DNA of 14,611 nt from Agrobacterium fabrum (GCA_003241215.1 QFOL01000073.1:1-14611), one strand, 5' to 3'; counted from the stretch's first letter, positions 1 through 6,640 are shown. Notes: a model not told the origin generated them from the letters alone. Program-made: numbers and translations.

Positions 1-13
1 GGAATGATTACCC

Positions 14-334
14 ATGTCTGAATTCGCCAATGAGGCCGGCATCTGGGCCGCCCGCATCACCGGCGCCGTGGCGGGCGCGGGTGTATCGCTCGTTTATCTG
101 CTGCCGAAAAGCAAACGCGAGGCCGCGAGCCGTTTCATCACCGGCGTTTCCTGCGGCATGATCTTCGGCGGGCCTATCGGCCTGTGGATCGTGCAGCAGC
201 TCGATATCGCCGGCGCGCTTTCGGGCCGGGAAATCATGGTGGCGGGTTCCGCCGCCGCCAGCATGGGCGCGTGGTGGGGGCTGGGCGTGCTGGTGCGCAT
301 CGCCGACCGTTACGGTGCGCGCCCGCGCGCCTGA
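14..334 (+). CDS. DUF6107-type small membrane protein of a GTA/prophage head cluster
   Basis: This 106-residue protein has three likely membrane segments at about residues 10-30, 41-65 and 75-97, and ends in a basic tail. It resembles the DUF6107 proteins found just upstream of the prohead protease in rhizobial GTA-like clusters, the place taken by the small g3.5 gene of RcGTA. No function is established for the family. A role in head assembly or at the membrane is only inferred from position. The ATG at 14 is preceded by a purine-rich GGAATGA at the window edge, so the ribosome binding site is partly visible. The prohead protease follows after 28 nt, which suggests co-transcription. The portal gene expected upstream is outside the window. 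Confidence 0.7.
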   Translation: MSEFANEAGIWAARITGAVAGAGVSLVYLLPKSKREAASRFITGVSCGMIFGGPIGLWIVQQLDIAGALSGREIMVAGSAAASMGAWWGLGVLVRIADRYGARPRA

Positions 335-362
335 CACTTCCTTCCCATCGCAGGAGTTTTCC

Positions 363-935
363 ATGCACGTTTATCGCGGGCCGCGTCCCGCCACGCGCAA
401 ATTCGCCAATCTGGAACTGCGCGGCATTGCCAGCGACGGTACCTTTTCCGGTTATGCCAGCGTCTTCGGCGAGGTCGATCTCGGTCAGGATGTCATCGAG
501 CGCGGCGCTTTCCGCCGCTCCATCGAGGAGCGGGGCGCAGCCGGTATCCGCATGCTCTACCAGCACGATCCGGCCGAGCCCATCGGCGCCTGGCGCACCA
601 TCCGCGAGGACGAGCGCGGCCTTTATGTCGAGGGCGTTCTCGCCCCCGGCGTCGCCCGCTCCCGCGAGGTGCATTCTTTGATGAAGACCGGGGCGCTGGA
701 CGGGCTGTCCATCGGCTTTCGCACGGTGCGTTCCGGCAAGGCGGCCAGCCAGGGTGTCCGGCGCATCCTGGAGGCCGATCTGTGGGAAATCTCGGTCGTG
801 ACCTTCCCGATGCTGCCCTCGGCGCGCGTTTCCGACGTCAAGCATGCCCGCTTCTTCCGCGACCGCGAGACCGAGCTGGTCCGCACCGTGCGCCGCGCCG
901 CCCGCGCGTTGTTCGACACGACACCCAAACGCTGA
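363..935 (+). CDS. HK97 family prohead protease
   Basis: The 190-residue protein matches the HK97 gp4-like prohead protease family, which trims the N-terminal scaffold of the major capsid protein during head maturation. Visible landmarks are the N-terminal stretch reading GTFSGYASVFGEVDLGQDV, His68 in MLYQHDP, Ser116 in GLSIGFR, and Glu142 in a DLWEISVVTFPM block. His and Ser are the expected catalytic pair of this herpesvirus-protease-like fold. The ATG at 363 is preferred over an in-frame upstream start because AGGAG lies at 352-356 with good spacing and the family N-terminus begins about here. It sits directly before its substrate, the capsid gene, as in RcGTA (g4 then g5). Length is normal and no lesion is seen. 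Confidence 0.93.
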   Translation: MHVYRGPRPATRKFANLELRGIASDGTFSGYASVFGEVDLGQDVIERGAFRRSIEERGAAGIRMLYQHDPAEPIGAWRTIREDERGLYVEGVLAPGVARSREVHSLMKTGALDGLSIGFRTVRSGKAASQGVRRILEADLWEISVVTFPMLPSARVSDVKHARFFRDRETELVRTVRRAARALFDTTPKR

Positions 936-965
936 CTTCCGGACAATCACCAACAAGGAAACGAC

Positions 966-2234
966 ATGACAGACCAGATGACGAAACCGGCCCCGATGAC
1001 CGTCGCGCCGCAGGTGAAGGCCGTGCCCGATACGGTGACGGCCGCCTTCGACGAGTTCATGGAGGCCTTCGAGGCCTTTCGCGAGACCAACGACCAGCGG
1101 CTTGCCGATATCGAGCGCAAGATGGGCGCGGATGTCGTGACGCGTGACAAGCTCGACCGCATCGACAGGGCGCTCGACGACAACCGCCGGATCATGGACG
1201 ATCTGGCGCTCAAGAAAGCGCGCCCCGCGCTTGGCCGCAAGGATGCGCTTTCCCACGATGCCGAAGAGCACAAGGCCGCTTTCGAGGCCTATATCCGTCG
1301 CGGCGAGGAGGGCGCGCTGCGCGATCTGGAGGCCAAGGCCTTTGCCGGCTCGACCGGGGCCGATGGCGGTTTTCTGCTGCCGAACGAGACGGATGGCGAG
1401 ATCGGCCGGCGCATGACGGCGATTTCGCCGATCCGTGCGCTGGCCACCGTGCGGCAGGTTTCCGCCGCCGTGCTGAAGAAGCCCTTCTCGCCCGGCGGCA
1501 TGACGACGGGCTGGGTTTCCGAAACGGCGGCGCGTCCGCAAACGGCAACGCCGCAGCTCGCCGAGCTTTCCTTCCCGACCATGGAGCTTTACGCCATGCC
1601 GGCCGCGACTCAAGGGTTGCTGGATGATGCGGCAGTCGATATCGAAGCCTGGATCGCCTCCGAAGTGGACATTGCTTTCGCCGAACAGGAGGCCGCCGCC
1701 TTCATCGCCGGCGATGGTGTCAACAAGCCCAGGGGTTTCCTCTCCTATGCCGCCGTCGCCAATGATGGCTGGAGCTGGGGCAATATCGGTTATGTCGCGA
1801 CCGGCGTTTCGGCCGGTTTCGCCTCGGCCGGGCCGATGGATGTGCTGCTCGATGCCGTTTATGCGCTGAAGGCCGGCCACCGCCAGAACGGCACCTTCCT
1901 GATGAACCGCAAGACGCAAGGGGCGCTACGGCGCTTCAAGGATACCAGCGGCGCCTATCTGTGGCACCCGCCCGCCGCCGCCGGCCAGCCGGCCTCGCTG
2001 ATGGGCTTTCCGGTGACCGAGGCGGAGGACATGCCGAATGTGGCGGCCAACAGCTTCGCCATCGCCTTTGGCGATTTCCGCGCCGGCTATCTCGTCGTCG
2101 ACCGTACCGGGGTGCGCATCCTGCGCGATCCCTATTCGGCCAAACCCTATGTGCTGTTCTACACCACCAAACGCGTCGGCGGCGGCGTGCAGAATTTCGA
2201 GGCGATCAAGCTGGTGAAATTCGGGGTGAATTGA
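966..2234 (+). CDS. HK97-fold phage/GTA major capsid protein
   Basis: This 422-residue protein is the major head subunit, corresponding to RcGTA g5. Residues about 15-95 are charged and helical, fitting the N-terminal delta/scaffold domain that the prohead protease removes. The capsid core begins near residue 130 at a GADGGFLLPNE motif and runs to the C-terminus. Family-typical stretches include the tract near 150-190 on the E-loop side and the late AFGDFRAGYLVVDR and VGGGVQNFEAIK-like segments. AAGGAA at 955-960 supports the ATG at 966. It follows the protease after 30 nt. The downstream junction is unusual, because a palindromic intergenic repeat rather than the connector gene follows the stop codon. 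The reading frame is complete. Confidence 0.95.
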   Translation: MTDQMTKPAPMTVAPQVKAVPDTVTAAFDEFMEAFEAFRETNDQRLADIERKMGADVVTRDKLDRIDRALDDNRRIMDDLALKKARPALGRKDALSHDAEEHKAAFEAYIRRGEEGALRDLEAKAFAGSTGADGGFLLPNETDGEIGRRMTAISPIRALATVRQVSAAVLKKPFSPGGMTTGWVSETAARPQTATPQLAELSFPTMELYAMPAATQGLLDDAAVDIEAWIASEVDIAFAEQEAAAFIAGDGVNKPRGFLSYAAVANDGWSWGNIGYVATGVSAGFASAGPMDVLLDAVYALKAGHRQNGTFLMNRKTQGALRRFKDTSGAYLWHPPAAAGQPASLMGFPVTEAEDMPNVAANSFAIAFGDFRAGYLVVDRTGVRILRDPYSAKPYVLFYTTKRVGGGVQNFEAIKLVKFGVN

Positions 2235-2243
2235 CCGCCCTTT

Positions 2244-2361
2244 CTTCTCTCCGCCGGGGAGAAGATGCCCCGAAGGGGCAGATGAGGGGGCAACGTTGCC
2301 GAATATCTCCACCCTTGCCCCCTCATCCCGCTGCCGTGACCTTCTCCCCGGACGGGAGAAG
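2244..2361. repeat. RIME-like rhizobial intergenic mosaic palindrome
   Basis: This element of about 118 bp is built from nested inverted repeats. A 13-bp arm at 2281-2293 is exactly complementary to 2315-2327. Each end carries its own hairpin: 2244-2252 pairs with 2256-2264 (one T-G wobble), and CTTCTCCC at 2341-2348 pairs with GGGAGAAG at 2354-2361. A third hairpin, TGCCCC-GAA-GGGGCA, lies at 2266-2280. The CTTCTCC...GGAGAAG ends and the GATGAGGGGG core are characteristic of the RIME (Rhizobium-specific intergenic mosaic element) repeats of rhizobial chromosomes; this is recognition from memory, not a search. It fills nearly all of the gap between the capsid and connector genes and can fold in RNA, so it may affect mRNA stability or the ratio of capsid to downstream proteins. 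Confidence 0.8.
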
Positions 2362-2412
2362 AAACAAGCGGTACCCGCTCGCCAATGCGATTACCCTTCT
2401 TTCGGAGACCCC

Positions 2413-2982
2413 ATGACCTATGCCCTCATTCATCCGCCGCAGGCGGAGCCGCTGACGCTTGCCGAGGTGAAGGCGCATCTGCGTCTCGACAGCGGCGATG
2501 AGGATGCGCTTCTTGCCGCGCTCATCCGCGCCGCCCGCGAGCATCTGGAACGCACGACCGGGCTTTGCCTCATCCGCCAGACCTGGCGGCTTTATCTCGA
2601 CCGGTGGCCTGAGAACGGCGTGATTCCGATTGGCAGGACACCGGTGCAAACCATCGAAACGATTCTGGTTTTTGACGGTGACGGGCGCTCGACGGACATC
2701 ACCGCCGGGGAAAAATTGCTCGATGGCGCGGCGCGTCCGGCAAGGCTGTGGCTGCGCGATCCGCCGGCCCCCGGACGGGCGATGAACGGCATCGAGATCG
2801 ATTTCATTGCCGGCTACGGCGAAGCGGGAACGGATGTGCCCGACACGCTGAAGCGCGCCATGCTGATGCATGTGGCGCAGATGTTCGCCTTTCGTGGTGC
2901 GGTCGCCCCGGAAAACCAGCCCGCCGCCATTCCCGCCGGTTACGAGCGGCTGGTGGCGCCTTTCTGCCGTCTGGGGCTTTGA
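2413..2982 (+). CDS. Head-tail connector protein (gp6/phiE125 gp8-like)
   Basis: The 189-residue protein begins with an AEPLTLAEVKAHLRLD motif (about residues 10-26), the hallmark of the phage gp6-like/phiE125 gp8 head-tail connectors, followed by a helix rich in LLAALIRAAREHLE. These proteins form the adaptor ring below the portal. The C-terminal half contains the PARLWLRDPPAPGRAMNGIEIDFIAGYG region and a final helix, as in RcGTA g6 relatives. The start at 2413 is chosen because the LTLAEVK motif falls at the expected distance and GGAG lies about 6 nt upstream; the frame is open further 5' only through the palindromic repeat. The head closure gene starts 3 nt after the stop. Confidence 0.88.
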   Translation: MTYALIHPPQAEPLTLAEVKAHLRLDSGDEDALLAALIRAAREHLERTTGLCLIRQTWRLYLDRWPENGVIPIGRTPVQTIETILVFDGDGRSTDITAGEKLLDGAARPARLWLRDPPAPGRAMNGIEIDFIAGYGEAGTDVPDTLKRAMLMHVAQMFAFRGAVAPENQPAAIPAGYERLVAPFCRLGL

Positions 2983-2985
2983 GAC

Positions 2986-3321
2986 ATGAACCTTGTTTTT
3001 CTCGATCCCGGCAAGTTGACGGCGCGGCTGGAGCTGGAGGTGCGGACCGAAACGCCGGACGGGCAGGGCGGCGCTGCCGAAAGCTGGAATTTCCTGCGGT
3101 CGCTCTGGGCTGCGATCGAACCCGTTTCGGAGGCGTCGCATGAACGGGCCTCGGCCGAGGGCGTGACGATCACCCACCGCGTCTGGCTGGCTTACCGCGG
3201 CGACATCGCCGCCGGCATGCGCTTTCGCAAGGACCACCGCATTCTGGCGATCCGGGCGGTGATGGACCCGGATGAGACGCGACGTTTCATCGTCTGCCGC
3301 TGCGAGGAGGAAAGCCGATGA
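2986..3321 (+). CDS. Phage/GTA head closure protein (SPP1 gp16-like)
   Basis: This 111-residue protein matches the phage head-tail joining or head closure family. Visible family traits are the opening LDPGKLTARLELEVRTETPDGQGG segment with an ETPDGQGG turn, then a W-x(3)-LRSLWAAIEPVSE strand, and a closing block with FRKDHRILAIRAVMDPDE and RRFIVCRCEEE. Proteins of this family plug the exit channel beneath the connector and provide the docking surface for the tail. It begins 3 nt after the connector stop and its own stop overlaps the next gene start in an ATGA junction, so it is probably translationally coupled on both sides. Length is normal for the family. Confidence 0.88.
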   Translation: MNLVFLDPGKLTARLELEVRTETPDGQGGAAESWNFLRSLWAAIEPVSEASHERASAEGVTITHRVWLAYRGDIAAGMRFRKDHRILAIRAVMDPDETRRFIVCRCEEESR

Positions 3322-3713
3322 GCGCCGCAAACCTGCTTCTTCAGGCGATTTTTGCACGGCTGACGGGCGATGCGGTACTGATTACGCTCATTCCCGGCGG
3401 CATTGTCGATCGGCTTTTGCCGCGTGCGCTTCTGCCGTGCGTCGTTATCGATGATCTCGAAAGCCGGGACTATTCGACCGCGACGGAAAAGGCCGAGGAG
3501 CATTTTTTATCGCTGCAGATATGGAGCGATGCCAACGGCCGCAAGGGTGCGGGGGAGATCGCCGCTCGTGTGACGAGCCTTCTCGATGATGCGGCGCTGC
3601 CGCTTGCCGGGGTGTCTCTCGTCAATCTCAGTCTTCTCTCCAGCCGCTCGCGGCGAGAGGCGAAGACCCGGAATTTCGTCGTCGAGATGCGTTTCAGGGC
3701 GGTGACGGAATAG
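3318..3713 (+). CDS. DUF3168 tail completion (neck) protein
   Basis: The 131-residue product fits DUF3168, the gp17-like tail completion family that caps the tail tube and joins it to the head, matching RcGTA g8. Typical features are an N-terminal amphipathic helix (LLLQAIFARLTGDAVLITLI), a central HFLSLQIWSD strand, a KGAGEIAARVTSLLDD helix, and a terminal strand ending in VVEMRFRAVTE. The start overlaps the head closure stop by 4 nt (ATGA) and has GAGGAGG at 3304-3310. In RcGTA-like clusters the major tail protein follows at once. Here the gene instead meets a convergent minus-strand transporter only 7 nt after its stop. Confidence 0.88.
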   Translation: MSAANLLLQAIFARLTGDAVLITLIPGGIVDRLLPRALLPCVVIDDLESRDYSTATEKAEEHFLSLQIWSDANGRKGAGEIAARVTSLLDDAALPLAGVSLVNLSLLSSRSRREAKTRNFVVEMRFRAVTE

Positions 3714-3720
3714 TGCCGTT

Positions 3721-4920
3721 TCAGGCACCCTGTCGGCGCACGGTTTTCCACAGGACAACAAGCAGCACAAACGAAATCGCGATCAGCACGGCGGCGATGC
3801 CAAGCATGGTCGCCACCCCGCCGCGGTCGAGCGCCAGGGTGAAGATCACGGGTGCAACGGCAATGGCGAGGTTCTGCGGCAGGGAGATGCGTGCGGCCTG
3901 GAGACCATAGTCTTCCGGGGAAAATACGGCGAGAGGCAACACGGCCCGGCTGACGGTGAGCACGCCCGCACCGAAACCGAAGAAAATGATGAAACCGACG
4001 AGAGCCGGCATGGCCGGGGCAAAGCCAAGCAACAGCAGCAGTGACAGGAGCAGAAGAGAGAAACCGATCATGGCGGTGACAAAGGGGTTGCCATGTTTCC
4101 CAAGCAGGAAATCCAGCCCGCGCGCCGTAATTGCAAGCAGACTGCGCGCCGCCGCCAGCTGCACGGCAAGCGATTGTGTTGCACCCGCCTGAACGAGCAG
4201 CAGCGGCAGCAACGGCGACAGGCCGAAGGTGGTAAACGCGCTGATCGTCGTCATGGCCGCCAGAAGCAGAAAAGCCCGGCGTGTATCGACCGGCGAGGAC
4301 GAAAGCGCGTCGGTTTCCTGCCGTTTTGCGTCCTCGCGGGCCGGACGGCCGGGAAGGACGAAGAGATAGAGCGGCAGAAGCACGAAGAGCTGCAGACAGG
4401 CATAGAGCAGAAGTGTGCCACGCCAGCCGAGATGCTGTTCCACAAGCGCGGTAACGGGCAGGAAAACCGCCCCCGAAAGCCCGGTGAACAGCATCAGAAG
4501 CGTCAGCAACCGGCCGCTTTGCGCACCCACGCGTTCCACCACGGCGGTATGGGCAGCGGTCGTTAACCCGCAGGTGGCGGCCAAACCCATGACGCCCCAG
4601 CCGAAAAGATAGCTTGCGACACCGCCCGAAAAGGCGAGCAAGGCAAAACCGGCGGCAAAGAGTACCGAGCCTGTCACCAGCACGGGGGCCGCGCCGCGAC
4701 GGACGAGCATTCTTCCGAGCAGCGGGCCGCAAAGCGCGCTGATCAGCATCATGATGGTGAGGCCGGCAAAAACGATCTCGTTGCCGATCGCCAGTTCGCC
4801 GCCGATCCGTGGCGCGAGAATGGCCAGCATGTCGAAACCGCTGCCCCAGCTGACGATCTGCCCAAGCGCCAGCACGCCGATAAGGCGCGCACGAGACGTC
4901 AGGGAGGCGGCGTCGGACAT
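3721..4920 (-). CDS. MFS transporter inserted antisense in the GTA/phage cluster
   Basis: The 399-residue protein is a major facilitator superfamily permease with about 12 hydrophobic helices and a polar central loop at residues 191-215 dividing two six-helix halves. A motif-A-like GPLLGRMLVRRG lies at residues 65-76 between helices 2 and 3, and an HLGWRGTLLLYA segment lies near 163-174. The substrate cannot be read from sequence; it could be a drug, sugar or carboxylate carrier. The ATG at 4920 gives a normal MFS N-terminus, but no good ribosome binding site precedes it. In-frame ATGs at 4956 and 5055 are alternatives, the latter running into the tail protein gene. It is not a structural phage gene and faces head-on against the cluster, so it looks like a host or cargo gene. 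It must be transcribed from its own promoter within or near 4921-5011. Confidence 0.85.
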   Translation of the reverse strand: MSDAASLTSRARLIGVLALGQIVSWGSGFDMLAILAPRIGGELAIGNEIVFAGLTIMMLISALCGPLLGRMLVRRGAAPVLVTGSVLFAAGFALLAFSGGVASYLFGWGVMGLAATCGLTTAAHTAVVERVGAQSGRLLTLLMLFTGLSGAVFLPVTALVEQHLGWRGTLLLYACLQLFVLLPLYLFVLPGRPAREDAKRQETDALSSSPVDTRRAFLLLAAMTTISAFTTFGLSPLLPLLLVQAGATQSLAVQLAAARSLLAITARGLDFLLGKHGNPFVTAMIGFSLLLLSLLLLLGFAPAMPALVGFIIFFGFGAGVLTVSRAVLPLAVFSPEDYGLQAARISLPQNLAIAVAPVIFTLALDRGGVATMLGIAAVLIAISFVLLVVLWKTVRRQGA

Positions 4921-5011
4921 GGTGAGATCGCAGGGGTGCGAGGTGCAGGAAGCCATTTGGTAGCAGGCCCGCCGCACCCCCGCAACAGCAATTGAAACGA
5001 AAGGAAACAAC

Positions 5012-5419
5012 ATGGTGGCGCAGAAGGGCAAGGACCTGCTGCTGAAGATCGACAATGCCGGTTCCTACGTAACCGTCGCGGGGCTGAGGACAAAGCGGCT
5101 GGCCTTCAATGCCCAGGCGGTCGATGTGACGGATGCCGAAAGCGCGGGGCGCTGGCGGGAGCTTCTCGCCGGCGCCGGCGTGCAGCGGGCATCGCTCACG
5201 GCCTCCGGCATCTTCAAGGATCAGGTAAGCGATGCGCTGGTGCGCGGCGCCTTCTTCGCCGGGACCATTCCCGGCTGGCAGATCGTCATTCCCGGTTTCG
5301 GCATCGTTACCGGGCCGTTCCAGATCGTCGCGCTCGAATATTCCGGCCGTCACGACGGCGAGGTGCAATTCGAGATCGCGCTGGAATCGGCCGGTCTTCT
5401 CAATTTCGGAGCTTTGTGA
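5012..5419 (+). CDS. Major tail (tube) protein, TP901-1 family
   Basis: This 135-residue protein begins MVAQKGKDLLLKID and contains the AFNAQAVDVTDAESAGRWRELL block, both typical of the TP901-1 family of phage major tail proteins, corresponding to RcGTA g9. Six-fold rings of such proteins stack into the tail tube. The C-terminal VEY-type strands (QIVALEYSGRHDGEVQFEIALESAGLLNF) are also family-like. AAGGAA at 5001-5006 supports the start. The stop codon overlaps the next start by 1 nt (TGATG), indicating coupling. Upstream, only 91 nt separate it from the divergent transporter, so transcription must either read through the transporter antisense or start in that gap. Confidence 0.92.
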   Translation: MVAQKGKDLLLKIDNAGSYVTVAGLRTKRLAFNAQAVDVTDAESAGRWRELLAGAGVQRASLTASGIFKDQVSDALVRGAFFAGTIPGWQIVIPGFGIVTGPFQIVALEYSGRHDGEVQFEIALESAGLLNFGAL

Positions 5420-5778
5420 TGGCTGAGCGTTTGCGTTACGGGCGGGCGAACCGCCATCGCGGCGAGATCGAGGCGCTGATCGACGGCGAAAGGCGCGTTC
5501 TCTGCCTGACGCTCGGGGCTCTCGCCGAACTCGAAACCGCCTTTGCAGCCGACGACCTCACCGCGCTCGCCGAACGTTTCACGAGCGGCCGCATGAAGGC
5601 GGTCGACATGATAAGGGTGATCGGCGCGGGCCTGCGCGGCGCGGGCAATGTCTTTTCCGACGAGGATGTGGCCGCTGCAACGATGGAAGGCGGCATTGCC
5701 GGCCACGCCGCCATCGTCGCCGATCTTCTGACCGCCACCTTCGGCGGCCTGAAAGGCGAGACGCCGCCGGACCCTTGA
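5419..5778 (+). CDS. GTA gp10-like tail assembly chaperone
   Basis: The 119-residue protein resembles the GTA-gp10 family. It opens with RYGRANRHRGEIEALIDGERRVLCLTLGALAELETAF, where the LTLGALAELE core is the recognisable signature, and ends in an alanine-rich helical region. The family is thought to help coat or load the tape measure protein during tail assembly, by analogy with lambda gpG. The ATG at 5419 is preferred; the GTG at 5416 is in frame but lies within the previous gene. The stop at 5776-5778 overlaps the next gene in a TTGA junction, with the next frame shifted by -1. Confidence 0.82.
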   Translation: MAERLRYGRANRHRGEIEALIDGERRVLCLTLGALAELETAFAADDLTALAERFTSGRMKAVDMIRVIGAGLRGAGNVFSDEDVAAATMEGGIAGHAAIVADLLTATFGGLKGETPPDP

Positions 5779-5984
5779 GCGCCGCAGCAGGCGAAGCGAC
5801 GCCGGGCCCGTTCCCCTGGGATGCGGTGATCCATGCCGGCTTCTGCCTGCTGCGGCTCTCCTCCGAAACCTTCTGGCTGATGACCCCGCGGGAATTCTTC
5901 GCGATGACGGGCGGCAACGCCGTCTCGCGCGGTCCTGATCGTCGGTTGATGGAAGCGATGATGCGGCGGTTTCCGGATGGGTGA
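5775..5984 (+). CDS. rcc01693-family tail assembly chaperone-like protein (TTG start)
   Basis: This short 69-residue protein carries the PFPWDAVIHAGFCLLRLSSETFWLMTPREF pattern of the rcc01693 (RcGTA g10.1) family, a small protein between gp10 and the tape measure. It is classed with tail assembly chaperones by position. No in-frame ATG exists before the conserved PFPWD block, so translation probably starts at TTG 5775, overlapping the upstream stop by 3 nt. A nearby Shine-Dalgarno is weak, so reinitiation after gp10 is likely. The final residues (MTGG, then a short helix reaching MMRRFPDG) are of normal form. The convergent DUF2442 gene ends 4 nt beyond its stop. Confidence 0.8.
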   Translation: MSAAAGEATPGPFPWDAVIHAGFCLLRLSSETFWLMTPREFFAMTGGNAVSRGPDRRLMEAMMRRFPDG

Positions 5985-5988
5985 GGCG

Positions 5989-6393
5989 TCAGGGCATTTT
6001 TCGTGGACGGCCGCCCTTGGCGCCGTTCGCCCGACTGGCTGCCGCCTTGGCCGGAGAGCGGGATTGCCCGCCCTTGCGCTGTGTTTCCATGAATGTGCGG
6101 CTGCCGAAAATACCGTTCATCAGGCCGCTGATCGTATAGTCGACATCGAGGGTTTCCCAATGCAGACCCGTCTCGCCGAGCAGCTCGACATCGGAAAGCT
6201 GTTCGGCGGTCGCGTCCTGCAAGCCTTCGAGCGCTCGCGCGGGAAACATGAAGCAGGCGCCGTTGGCGAAATCGACGACGACACGCGCAGAGGCCGCTTC
6301 GAAACGCACGGAAACCGGAATGGGGCGCTCGGCGCGCTCTTTTTGCCAGCGTTCCTTGGCGGCGGCGAGTTCGGCATCGCTGACCTCAACCAT
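5989..6393 (-). CDS. DUF2442 domain protein, candidate antitoxin of a two-gene module
   Basis: The 134-residue protein contains a DUF2442 domain at about residues 20-100, seen as VSVRFEAASARVVVDFANGACFMFPARALEGL and then a LHWETLDVDYTISGLMNGIFG segment. After it comes a basic, small-residue tail (106-134) ending in GGRPRK at 127-132, which looks like an AT-hook and would suit DNA binding. The start at 6393 overlaps the end of the DUF4160 gene by 8 nt and has GGAGA about 8 nt upstream, so the two genes are coupled. DUF4160-DUF2442 pairs are common in bacteria and have the form of a toxin-antitoxin pair; that role is an inference here. It lies antisense in a structural gene cluster and is not a tail gene. 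Confidence 0.82.
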   Translation of the reverse strand: MVEVSDAELAAAKERWQKERAERPIPVSVRFEAASARVVVDFANGACFMFPARALEGLQDATAEQLSDVELLGETGLHWETLDVDYTISGLMNGIFGSRTFMETQRKGGQSRSPAKAAASRANGAKGGRPRKMP

Positions 6394-6622
6394 GATATCG
6401 TCTCCAGGTTTCCATAAACAGCTTCCGGTTTTCCTCGATGACGGCGACGGCGCGCCGCACATCCCGGTCCGACATGCCGCCCTGCGTGAGAACGACGAGG
6501 CTGACGATGTCGATACGGGCTTCACCCTCTCCATAAACATGGGCATGCGGCGGCTCGTGATCGGCCGTGTAGATGACAAAACGCATGCCATGCTGGCGGA
6601 GAACCGTGACCATGAGAACCAT
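6386..6622 (-). CDS. DUF4160 domain protein, candidate toxin-side partner of DUF2442
   Basis: This 78-residue protein is a DUF4160 member. The clear signature is HEPPHAHVYGEGEARI, with His22, His26 and His28, followed by a helix rich in DRDVRRAVAVIEENRKLF and a terminal WRRYHG. The family has no settled biochemical function; the conserved histidines hint at metal or nucleic acid chemistry, which is speculation. ATG codons at 6622 and 6613 are both possible. At the first, an inverted repeat occupies the ribosome-binding region directly upstream. It is first in a two-gene minus-strand operon with DUF2442, overlapping by 8 nt. The codons look slightly less GC-rich at the 5' end than in the structural genes, and the upstream 100 nt are clearly AT-richer. 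Confidence 0.82.
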   Translation of the reverse strand: MVLMVTVLRQHGMRFVIYTADHEPPHAHVYGEGEARIDIVSLVVLTQGGMSDRDVRRAVAVIEENRKLFMETWRRYHG

Positions 6623-6640
6623 AACCCAAGAAGTTGGGTT
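6623..6640. promoter_or_regulatory. Inverted repeat abutting the DUF4160 start, candidate operator or RNA hairpin
   Basis: AACCCAA at 6623-6629 is the exact complement of TTGGGTT at 6634-6640, with GAAG between. The repeat touches the ATG at 6622 on the minus strand. In DNA it could be an operator bound by the DUF2442 partner; in the minus-strand RNA a 7-bp stem would cover the ribosome binding region of the 6622 start. On the plus strand it is followed by TTTTAAAA-like sequence and could act as a weak terminator. The sequence shows only the symmetry; the role is inferred. Confidence 0.45.

Noticed and set aside
234..1919. Long minus-strand open frame across the protease and capsid genes
   Set aside because: It is antisense to two well recognised structural genes and shows no domain or sensible start.
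3690..3728. 9-bp direct repeat CGTTTCAGG and a 5-bp stem around the stop codons of DUF3168 and the transporter
   Set aside because: Both are short enough to occur by chance, no matching copy was seen at the other end of the transporter, and no T-tract supports a terminator.
4921..5011. Minus-strand promoter for the transporter
   Set aside because: The best pair of hexamers (TTGCGG and TACCAA, 17 nt apart) matches consensus poorly, so no site is annotated though one is expected.
3470..5368. Long minus-strand frame overlapping the transporter in another frame
   Set aside because: It runs in a different frame to the MFS protein, mixes into the tail protein and DUF3168 genes and has low-complexity Arg/Pro composition.
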